A stretch of 13,935 bases of DNA, taken from a candidate division NPL-UPA2 bacterium (GTDB taxonomy: Bacteria > Bacillota > UBA994). This document shows, piece by piece, positions 1 to 5,516 of the stretch (positions are counted from its first letter, which is position 1; each line of letters starts with the position of its first letter). The notes below the pieces were generated by a model. The model made no database searches. It worked only from the letters and a program-made list of their open reading frames with translations, and was not told the origin of the DNA. The stretch lies in assembly GCA_018725205.1 (NCBI GenBank), contig QLUB01000040.1:1-13935 (forward strand), given 5' to 3'. The position numbers were made by a program, and so were the translations under genes.

Positions 1-200
1 TCGCGGACAGCAGCAAGGTGATAGATGGCGGAAGCGCTGTAGAGAAGCACAAGGCTTAGGCCAAAGACGAGGAAAGACGCTAGATGCCTCGCAGTTCCAT
101 GGGCTAATGCTGCACTGACGAGCGCCACTAAGCCGACCACAGATAGTGCGGCCCCTGCCGCATGTGAAACACCGCTCGCCCAGTCGCGCTTGTAGTTCAT
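1..200 (-). CDS. Hemolysin III / PAQR-family membrane protein, N-terminal part (cut by window edge)
   Basis: This frame reads 66 codons from an ATG at 200 and runs off the left edge, so only the N-terminus is present. The start is supported by a GAGAGGGGG Shine-Dalgarno about 7 nt upstream. The protein begins MNYKRDWASGVSHAAGA and continues with a hydrophobic helix, a short polar stretch containing HGTARH, a second hydrophobic helix, and the motif SASAIYHL. The early Ser-x3-His-like motif and the S-x-x-YH motif at the end of the second helix are hallmarks of the bacterial hemolysin III (YqfA/HlyIII) branch of the PAQR seven-helix family, where conserved histidines bind a metal. The family's true biochemical role in bacteria is poorly settled; 'hemolysin' is a historical name. 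It is divergent from the acetyltransferase gene at 425. Assignment rests on about 66 residues. Confidence 0.75.
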   Translation of the reverse strand, partial: MNYKRDWASGVSHAAGAALSVVGLVALVSAALAHGTARHLASFLVFGLSLVLLYSASAIYHLAAVR

Positions 201-424
201 TTTCGCTACCCCCTCTCGTTTTGCGGCGAAGGCCAAGGAGTACCACTTTTGGTGTAGACGTGATTTTGCTGCGAGAGTGTTGCATTTAGCGTTCCCGCGG
301 GGGGCACTCGGAAGTCCTTTCCACAGGGAATTCGGAACTAATGTAGAATAAGCACAGACAGACTAAATTAGCATGCATGTGTAGACTTCAAACAACGTCA
401 TGCTGAAGATCGGGCAGGGGAGAG
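201..424. other. Intergenic region between divergent hemolysin III-like and acetyltransferase genes
   Basis: These 224 bases separate two divergently transcribed genes and must hold both promoters. No open frame with a ribosome binding site was found. On the plus strand TAGAAT at 344-349 is a fair -10, with TCCACA at 320-325 as a weak -35 at 18-nt spacing. On the minus strand only the ribosome binding site of the hemolysin III-like gene is obvious; no convincing promoter hexamers were seen. No terminator-like hairpin was seen. Confidence 0.5.
320..349 (+). promoter_or_regulatory. Possible sigma-A-type promoter for the acetyltransferase operon
   Basis: TCCACA (4 of 6 matches to TTGACA) and TAGAAT (5 of 6 matches to TATAAT) lie 18 nt apart, about 75 nt before the first gene of the plus-strand group. 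The -10 is good, the -35 weak. It is offered only because this is the best match in the intergenic region. Confidence 0.3.
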
Positions 425-964
425 ATGGCAATGTTTAGTGGAAAGCTCGTTAGGATCAGAGGTATGGAAAAGTCCGATCTAGATCACATCATGCAGTGGA
501 TTAACAACCCCGAGATAACACGTTTCTTGCTGGCCTTTACGGTCCCGATGTCCCGCGCTATGGAAGAGAAATGGCTAGAGGGTGCAACGCAGCACACGGC
601 GAGCGATAAATTTTTCGCCCTCGAAACGCTCGCGGGCGAGTATTTGGGCGGGTGTGGATTTCATCATATCGACGCCATCAATCGACATACGGAAATCGGC
701 ATTGCTATCGGTAAAGAGAGCCACCTAGGCCAAGGGTACGGTGAAGATGCAGTGAAGCTCTTGCTGCGTGTCGGATTTCACGCTCTTAATCTAAACAAGA
801 TCTACTTGCGCGTTTTTGCGGGCAATAGCAGGGCCATCCGCTGCTATGAAAAGTGCGGTTTCAAAGAGGTTGGACGCCACAGACAGCACCGTTTCGCAGC
901 GGGAGAGTGGCACGACGAGGTTATCATGGAAATCTTGCGTTCCGAGTGGGAAGCTCGCCTTTAG
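425..964 (+). CDS. GNAT-family N-acetyltransferase (RimJ/RimL type)
   Basis: A 179-residue single-domain protein of the Gcn5-related N-acetyltransferase superfamily, moving an acetyl group from acetyl-CoA to an amine. The order is typical of the RimJ/RimL/SpeG group: an N-terminal R-I-R strand and NNPEITRF (residues 27-34), the strand-beta4/loop of the acetyl-CoA site with the pyrophosphate-binding signature HLGQGYGEDAV (100-110; Q/R-x-x-G-x-G/A form), then NSRAIRCYEKCGF (134-146), the N-x-x-A-x-x-x-Y-x-x-x-G-F motif with Tyr141 as the usual general acid. Substrate cannot be read from the sequence: ribosomal protein N-termini, spermidine and aminoglycosides are all acetylated by relatives. 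Start choice: the SD AGGGGAG (416-422) is only 2 nt from ATG 425 but 8 nt from ATG 431, so the in-frame ATG at 431 (protein MFSGKLVRIRG) is the better start. It is followed after 21 nt by the phosphoesterase gene and is probably cotranscribed with it. Confidence 0.9.
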   Translation: MAMFSGKLVRIRGMEKSDLDHIMQWINNPEITRFLLAFTVPMSRAMEEKWLEGATQHTASDKFFALETLAGEYLGGCGFHHIDAINRHTEIGIAIGKESHLGQGYGEDAVKLLLRVGFHALNLNKIYLRVFAGNSRAIRCYEKCGFKEVGRHRQHRFAAGEWHDEVIMEILRSEWEARL

Positions 965-985
965 CGTGACTTTCAGGGGGTAGCT

Positions 986-2143
986 GTGCGTAGGCGTTTC
1001 TTTGTCTTCTTTGGCCTGTTCCTGTTTCTGTACGGTGCGGTTAACTACTACATCGGGATGCGTTTCCTAGCTTTAGCCGCGGCGCTCCTAGGTCCGGCTA
1101 CGTGGATTTATTGGGCCGTGGTTGTCCTTGGGGCAGGCGCGTCTTTGGCGGCACGCATGCGGAGGCGCCGCAGTCCAGGGAGTATAGGCTTTTTGGCAGC
1201 GACTATTGGCGACTACTGGCTTGCATTCGCTTTTCATGGGTTGCTTTTGTGGGGGCTAGTTGATTTTATTCAGCTGTTAATCCCCCTTGCTAGAACGGAT
1301 AACGTCGATTGGGGACTGGGCGTGGCGTCGGTGATGTGTGCTTTGTTCGCGCACGGGTACCGACGTGCGCACACGGTTCGCATCTCTCGTTATAATGTCG
1401 CCGTCAACAAGCGCATAGCCGGGCTCCCCTCGCTGCGAGCCGTTTTAGTTTCAGACCTGCACTTAGGGACAACCACCAATAACGCGCGTTTGGCAGTGAT
1501 GGTCGAGCACATTGTTGCCTTGGCACCAGATATTGTGTTTTTCGCGGGCGACATTATCGATGGAGACATTAGTGCGTTTGCTGCCGAAGAGTTGCCGCGC
1601 CTCCTGCATAGACTTGTTCCTCGTTTTGGCTGTTACGCAGTACTTGGCAACCATGAGTACATTGGCGCGAACCCGCGCGATGCAGTGCGGCAACTTGAGA
1701 GCGCGGGCGTAACTGTGCTTGTTGATAGATGGACGCACGTCAATTCGCAGTTTTATGTTGTCGGCCGCAACGACGCATATGCGTCTATGCGCAGCAAGCA
1801 TTCCGCGGGGCGTCGTGCCTTGGTTGCAGTTATGGAGGGAGTAGACTGCACACAGCCCATAATCCTGCTCGACCACCAACCCATAGCCCTAAGAGAAGCC
1901 GAACAAAACGGTGTCGACCTAATGTTATCCGGGCACACGCACCACGGTCAGTTTTTCCCTAACCAATTCCTTACCAAGCGGATGTATGCGGTAGACTGGG
2001 GATACTTACGCCAAGGGGTGCTGCAGGTAATTGTCTCGTGTGGGTTTGGGACTTGGGGGCCGCCGATACGGACAAGTGGGTATAGCGAGATCGTAGAAGT
2101 GAACGTGAGTTTCAGGGCTTCGGTGTACCGGTCGGGTTTATAG
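986..2143 (+). CDS. Membrane-anchored calcineurin-like metallophosphoesterase
   Basis: A 385-residue protein with an N-terminal hydrophobic part of about 130 residues (roughly four membrane segments at 5-24, 27-52, 68-100 and 110-124) followed by a metallophosphoesterase domain. The metal-binding motifs are all present: SDLHLG (Asp157, His159), GDIIDGD (Asp189), GNHE (Asn222, His223), DHQP (His297) and GHTHHGQ (His317, His319). This layout matches the YkuE/YaeI-like branch of the calcineurin-like superfamily, whose better-known members act at the membrane, for example on lipid phosphates; the substrate here is unknown. The start is GTG at 986, with the SD CAGGGGGT (974-981) at good spacing; no ATG fits. 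It lies 21 nt after the acetyltransferase stop and 66 nt before the flavodoxin, suggesting one transcript. All catalytic motifs are intact, so it should be active. Confidence 0.9.
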   Translation: MRRRFFVFFGLFLFLYGAVNYYIGMRFLALAAALLGPATWIYWAVVVLGAGASLAARMRRRRSPGSIGFLAATIGDYWLAFAFHGLLLWGLVDFIQLLIPLARTDNVDWGLGVASVMCALFAHGYRRAHTVRISRYNVAVNKRIAGLPSLRAVLVSDLHLGTTTNNARLAVMVEHIVALAPDIVFFAGDIIDGDISAFAAEELPRLLHRLVPRFGCYAVLGNHEYIGANPRDAVRQLESAGVTVLVDRWTHVNSQFYVVGRNDAYASMRSKHSAGRRALVAVMEGVDCTQPIILLDHQPIALREAEQNGVDLMLSGHTHHGQFFPNQFLTKRMYAVDWGYLRQGVLQVIVSCGFGTWGPPIRTSGYSEIVEVNVSFRASVYRSGL

Positions 2144-2151
2144 GGGCAGTT

Positions 2152-2301
2152 GTGGTCAAGCTAGGCATTGCCGCAGTGATGATCGCAGGGATATTAGGGG
2201 GGATGGCGGATGCCAAAAATACTTGTTGCGTATTTTTCCCTTACCGGCAGCACGAGACTTATTGGGAAAGCTGTTGCCAAAGAACTGGGTGCGGATATTG
2301 A
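2152..2301 (+). CDS. Possible small overlapping ORF with signal-like N-terminus (doubtful)
   Basis: A GTG at 2152, 4 nt after a GGGGCA stretch, opens a 49-codon frame that starts VVKLGIAAVMIAGILGG, a hydrophobic run resembling a signal or membrane segment. It then enters the flavodoxin gene in another frame and stops at 2299-2301 after a Cys-rich tail (four Cys among the last 25 residues). The first 60 bases are not otherwise coding. It could be a leader peptide coupled to flavodoxin translation, the remnant start of a lost gene, or chance. The tail is dictated by flavodoxin codons in another frame, so it is unlikely to be a folded product. Listed so that the 66-nt gap is accounted for. Confidence 0.15.
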   Translation: MVKLGIAAVMIAGILGGMADAKNTCCVFFPYRQHETYWESCCQRTGCGY

Positions 2302-2692
2302 GGAGATTGTTCCTGTCAGGCACTATCCTTTGCGCGGCCTTTGGTTGTACTTGTACGGCGGAATGCAAGCCGTTTTGGGTGCTACGCCACGACTAGAACG
2401 AACAATAGTCAACGCACATGACTACGACATTGTCATCGTAGGCACGCCTGTATGGGCAGGACGAATGGCTCCGCCGGTGCGCTCATTCCTTAATAGCCTA
2501 GCGCTTGAGGGCAAGAAGGTGGCTTATTTCAGCACTTTTCAGGGTAGCGAAGGGCAATCGTCTAAGGAGATGGTGGACGCGGGAAAAGGAATCTCGCTGG
2601 GCGAAAAGGGCTTCAAGATGACGCGCAAATCAACCTACGACTCGGTTACCGCAGCCCGACAGTGGGCGAAAGAGTTGGACCTCAGGCACTGA
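2210..2692 (+). CDS. Flavodoxin family protein
   Basis: A 160-residue single-domain flavodoxin-like protein that should bind FMN non-covalently and carry electrons or serve as a small flavin reductase in the cytoplasm. The N-terminal strand ILVAYFS runs into the phosphate-binding loop SLTGST (residues 10-15), the T/S-x-T-G-x-T signature. The second FMN-contact loop is GTPVWAGRMAPPVRSFL (about 78-94), and AYFSTFQGSEG (about 104-114) is the third. This is the pattern of the general flavodoxin_4/NADPH-reductase-like group rather than classical long-chain flavodoxins. The ATG at 2210 follows the SD TTAGGGGGG (2194-2202) by 7 nt. It ends the plus-strand gene group; the sequence after its stop is the decayed region 2693-3003. 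Partner proteins are unknown; the convergent 2-oxoacid:ferredoxin oxidoreductase is an imaginable electron source but there is no direct evidence. Confidence 0.88.
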   Translation: MPKILVAYFSLTGSTRLIGKAVAKELGADIEEIVPVRHYPLRGLWLYLYGGMQAVLGATPRLERTIVNAHDYDIVIVGTPVWAGRMAPPVRSFLNSLALEGKKVAYFSTFQGSEGQSSKEMVDAGKGISLGEKGFKMTRKSTYDSVTAARQWAKELDLRH

Positions 2693-2848
2693 AGCAAAAG
2701 GGACGGGAGCAGGCATTTCTTCACCGTCAAAGAGAACCAAGGCATCTTGAAAAAAGCGGTACTGACCGTATCGCCATCAATGCCTAGCATTGCCTCTGAA
2801 GTTAACATAACATCCGAAAGCCAAGACAGCATATGCAACCCGAATTAA
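2693..2848 (+). pseudogene. Relic of a DDE transposase (ISAs1/IS4-like fragment)
   Basis: Directly after the flavodoxin stop, and in the same frame, the sequence reads RHFFTVKENQGILKKAV (2711-2761) before losing resemblance and stopping at 2846-2848. The string H-[FY]-F-T-V-K-x-N-Q-x-x-L is a well-known conserved patch of ISAs1-family and related DDE transposases. The piece has no start codon or ribosome binding site of its own, and nothing before or after it continues the domain, so it is at most a fragment left by an old insertion or deletion. The identification rests on about 17 residues and is tentative. Confidence 0.4.
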
Positions 2849-3003
2849 GGCAAAACTGGTCTGACTCACAATGAGCCAACCGCGAGAGTCGACGGGGAAT
2901 TTCTTGCTGGCTATTGTCGCACCAGCAAGCGACGTCCGCCGTCCATGGTGCCATACAGCATCTCTGCCGCGATAACAGCCATTGCTGAACCAAAGACAAA
3001 TTC
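2849..3003. other. Non-coding remainder of the convergent intergenic region
   Basis: Between the transposase relic and the korB stop no gene could be recognised. It holds one moderate inverted repeat: CTTGCTGG at 2903-2910 and CCAGCAAG at 2922-2929, an 8-bp stem with an 11-nt loop. It could form in either transcript and may act as a weak terminator for korAB or the flavodoxin operon, but there is no T-tract on either side. On the minus strand the korB frame continues past its stop with 30 further sense codons. Confidence 0.4.
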
Positions 3004-3753
3004 CTACTGCTTCCGGTAAAGTACACCAGTTAGTAGCCCCTGGCTTTCGTTGACTCTGACCATGGCTGCGGTGAGATCGGTGCTGTCGTGTGTAGCAGTG
3101 TGCAGATTCTCGTTGGCCCACGCATAGGTGTGTACTTGATTAAAAGTCACGCACGGGCTAAAAACGTTAATGTAGGCAAAACCGGGGTAGGCAATGCCTT
3201 GTCTTATCAGCTCAATAAGCTCCAGAAGGCGTCCCGAGCTAGCCTGAGCTACGAAACCCGCTCCTGTTGCGAGCAGCAAGAGCGCTTGGTTAAGGCCGGC
3301 ATGGCTCGATGGATGAGGAGTGCCACGCGCCTTAAAGCCTTGTGGACTGACAGGGGATAATTGGCCTTTCGTCAAACCGTAAAGATAGTTAGTCATAGTA
3401 ATGTAAGTAATGTCTTGGTTTCGCCGTGCCGCATGCAAGGTGTGACCTAACCCAATTGCAAAGCCGTCGCCATCGCCCCCTAGCGCCAAAACCGTAAGCT
3501 CAGGGTTGTGGCGCTTGATGCCTTCGGCTACCGGCAGCGCTCGCCCGTGGGCTGAGTGAAAGGTGTAGGCGTTAAGATAGCCGCTGATGCGGCCAGAGCA
3601 GCCAATGCCAGAGACAGCCGCAACCAGATGGGGGGGAATCGCAAGGGCGGCTAACGCCTCCTGTACTGCACGTAGGACGCCGTAGTCACCGCAACCAGTA
3701 CACCAAGTGGGCTGATGCCCACGGTCGTACGATTTCCGCGAGAGCTCAGTCAT
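3004..3753 (-). CDS. korB: 2-oxoacid:ferredoxin oxidoreductase, beta subunit
   Basis: A 249-residue thiamine-diphosphate subunit of the 2-oxoglutarate/2-oxoacid:ferredoxin oxidoreductase family, which oxidatively decarboxylates a 2-oxoacid to an acyl-CoA and reduces ferredoxin. Visible features: TWCTGCGDYG (Cys18, Cys21), GIGCSGR (Cys52) and SPCVTFN (Cys201), the four [4Fe-4S] ligands of this family; GDGDG (94-98) with Asn122 as the TPP-Mg motif; and YGLTKGQLSP (124-133). Most relatives have Asp before that Asn; here it is Thr. The start is taken as ATG 3753, 9 nt after GGAGG (3763-3767); the TTG at 3759 is too close to the SD. The ATG overlaps the end of korA by 8 nt, so the two are translationally coupled. 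The C-terminus stops right after LLTGVLYRKQ, where relatives usually continue with some 20-40 residues, so it looks slightly short. The exact 2-oxoacid is not readable from sequence. Confidence 0.9.
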   Translation of the reverse strand: MTELSRKSYDRGHQPTWCTGCGDYGVLRAVQEALAALAIPPHLVAAVSGIGCSGRISGYLNAYTFHSAHGRALPVAEGIKRHNPELTVLALGGDGDGFAIGLGHTLHAARRNQDITYITMTNYLYGLTKGQLSPVSPQGFKARGTPHPSSHAGLNQALLLLATGAGFVAQASSGRLLELIELIRQGIAYPGFAYINVFSPCVTFNQVHTYAWANENLHTATHDSTDLTAAMVRVNESQGLLTGVLYRKQ

Positions 3754-5368
3754 TGGCAAGCACCTCCGCGATGTACTTGGCTACTTCAGCAGGCATAAAC
3801 GGCTCACCGTCGTATCTAAAGCGCGACACGAAACGCTCATGGCAGGCGAAGTGTGACCTAAATATCTGCAAGAGCTGCCCGGTAGCGTTAGCATCAAGTA
3901 TCAAGTACTTTTTATGCCGTGTTAGTAGGGCTGCAAGCGCCTTGGTCGGGAACGGCTTGAGCACTCTAGGGAAAACGGCAGACACTCTGCCCGGGAAGTT
4001 CGCAACAGCAGCTTCTACCGCTCCCCGGGTCGACCCAATAGCTATCACTAGGAGCTCTTCTCCGCCCTCAATGTACGTAAAGCTACTTAGCAGCTCGCTT
4101 GGGATCATCTTTAGTCGCGCTGAGAATTGTGCTTGGCGTTGTGCTGGCATCTCCGTCGGAAGGCCCGTTGAGCCCAGTTGATTGCCGCTCACGTGAAACA
4201 TCTTGCCACTTATGCCGGGTATAACGCGTCCTTCTTTGGCATTTCGTATGGGTGTGGCGTCGATGGTGACAGGGTGCATTGACGCCCGCGCTAGCATCAA
4301 ACCTAAGTCCGTGAGAAAAATCACCGGCGTGCGGTAAAGCTCGGCGGCATGAAAGGCAGAGGGCAAGTCAGTGTAGATTTCCTCGACCGATGATGGGCAG
4401 AACACAGGCGCACTTACGTCGCCATGTCCTCCAGCCAGTGCTAACGCTAGGTCGCTTTGTTCGTGTTTGGTGGGCATGCCAGTAGAGGGGCCACTACGCT
4501 GTCCGTTGACGATGACCAAAGGAGTCTTAGTTGCGAAGGCCAGTCCGATCCCTTCGATCATCAGCGACAGACCAGGCCCAGAGGTGGCGACCAGTGCGGT
4601 AGCCCCCGCATATGATGCTCCGATCGCCATATCCACAGCTGCAATCTCATCCTCTGTTTGCACAGCTCGGCCTACCGGCAGATGGCGCGCTAAATGCTCA
4701 AAGACTCCTGTTGCAGGAGAGATGGGATACCCCGCTGTGAAATCGCATCCGCAAGCCAGGGCGGCCTCAGCCACTGCCTGGCCCCCAGATACTAGGCGGC
4801 GTGCTTCCAAGCGGGTCCCCTGTGAAGGTGGCGGAAGCGGCAAAACCAAGTGTGGGGCAAGCGCATAGCCCGCCTTAAGCGCTCTCAGGTTGCCTGCGAT
4901 GATGCCCTCTCCCTTATGCGCAAGAGCTGCGGCCACCGGCACCTCTAGCTCGCTCTCTGCTAAACCAAGCAAGGCCCCAACTGCACCTAGTGCCACAATC
5001 CACTTATGTTGGACTTGGCTGGCAGCGCGAGCGGTGTCTGTGAAGGGCAACGAAAAACATTGCGCAGACGCTGCCAAATGCAGAGATGTATCAGCTAGGA
5101 CAAGTGACGAATCTGAGACCGTTTGCGCATCGCGGCTCCAACCGTCTTCGCCAATGCACACGAGCACGTCGGGGTGCTGTTTCTTGGCGCGTACGGGGCT
5201 ATCAGCGATAACAATCTCATGGCTCGAGTAACCCCCGCGTATGCGCGAGGAGAAATTTCTATAGGCGTAAACCCAGTATCCGGCAGCATGCAGGGCAAGA
5301 GCAAGAATTTCTCCCACAGTATCCACGCCGTCTCCCTGGGTGCCGCTCAATTTAATGCAGTAATGCAT
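3746..5368 (-). CDS. korA: 2-oxoacid:ferredoxin oxidoreductase, gamma-alpha fused subunit
   Basis: A 540-residue protein that joins the gamma domain (about 1-180) to the alpha pyrimidine-binding domain (about 190-540), a common arrangement in Bacillota and archaeal KorA-like proteins. The gamma part shows SGTQGDGVDTVGEIL (8-22) and AYRNFSSRIRGGYSSHEI (35-52). The alpha part shows AGYPISPATGVFEHL (212-226), QTEDEIAAVDMAIGAS (237-252), TSGPGLSLM (262-270), RSGPSTGMPTKHEQSDL (291-307) and the C-terminal DANATGQLLQI (492-502). With KorB it would form the cytoplasmic 2-oxoacid decarboxylating complex. No small ferredoxin (delta) subunit is encoded alongside. The start is ATG 5368, 6 nt after GGGAGG (5375-5380); an in-frame TTG at 5374 abuts that SD and is rejected. 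The stop overlaps korB by 8 nt. Confidence 0.9.
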   Translation of the reverse strand: MHYCIKLSGTQGDGVDTVGEILALALHAAGYWVYAYRNFSSRIRGGYSSHEIVIADSPVRAKKQHPDVLVCIGEDGWSRDAQTVSDSSLVLADTSLHLAASAQCFSLPFTDTARAASQVQHKWIVALGAVGALLGLAESELEVPVAAALAHKGEGIIAGNLRALKAGYALAPHLVLPLPPPSQGTRLEARRLVSGGQAVAEAALACGCDFTAGYPISPATGVFEHLARHLPVGRAVQTEDEIAAVDMAIGASYAGATALVATSGPGLSLMIEGIGLAFATKTPLVIVNGQRSGPSTGMPTKHEQSDLALALAGGHGDVSAPVFCPSSVEEIYTDLPSAFHAAELYRTPVIFLTDLGLMLARASMHPVTIDATPIRNAKEGRVIPGISGKMFHVSGNQLGSTGLPTEMPAQRQAQFSARLKMIPSELLSSFTYIEGGEELLVIAIGSTRGAVEAAVANFPGRVSAVFPRVLKPFPTKALAALLTRHKKYLILDANATGQLLQIFRSHFACHERFVSRFRYDGEPFMPAEVAKYIAEVLAND

Positions 5369-5380
5369 GTCCAACCTCCC

Positions 5381-5516
5381 ACCGAATTTGCTCGCAATAT
5401 GATCAACTCTATCATACCAAAAAGGGGAGAAAGCCCACCCTTTTCTCCTGATGTGTGTGAACTTTTTCCTTGGGCTATCGTCTAAAGCAGTAAGGGAATG
5501 GGGGGGAGAGGTACTC
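5381..5516. promoter_or_regulatory. Divergent control region of korAB and the secreted propeller gene
   Basis: The 136 bases between the two divergent starts. On the plus strand TTGCTC (5388-5393) and TATCAT (5410-5415) at 16-nt spacing form a passable promoter for the propeller gene. No good minus-strand hexamers were found for korAB. A hairpin can form with alternative pairings: GGAGAAA 5426-5432 with TTTCTCC 5442-5448, or AAAAGGG 5420-5426 with CCCTTTT 5438-5444. Read on the minus strand the first stem is followed by CCTTTTT, as in an intrinsic terminator or attenuator in the korAB leader. The SD for the propeller gene, GGGGGGGAGAGG, is at 5500-5511. Confidence 0.35.

Noticed and set aside
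1463..1962. Open frames on both strands inside the metallophosphoesterase gene
   Set aside because: They are shadows of a gene with all metal-binding motifs intact, and none has a ribosome binding site or recognisable domain.
2778..2792. CAATGC-CTA-GCATTG inverted repeat
   Set aside because: A 6-bp stem with 3-nt loop, alone and without a T-tract or promoter nearby; expected by chance in this length of DNA.
2777..3121. Minus-strand open frame of 114 codons across the flavodoxin/korB gap
   Set aside because: It overlaps the 3' end of korB in another frame, has no ribosome binding site and its translation resembles no protein family.
3753..5485. Several open frames of 113-142 codons on the plus strand opposite korA
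   Set aside because: They lie wholly or almost wholly antisense to a gene with clear family motifs, lack ribosome binding sites and have low-complexity Ala/Ser/Pro-rich translations typical of shadow frames.
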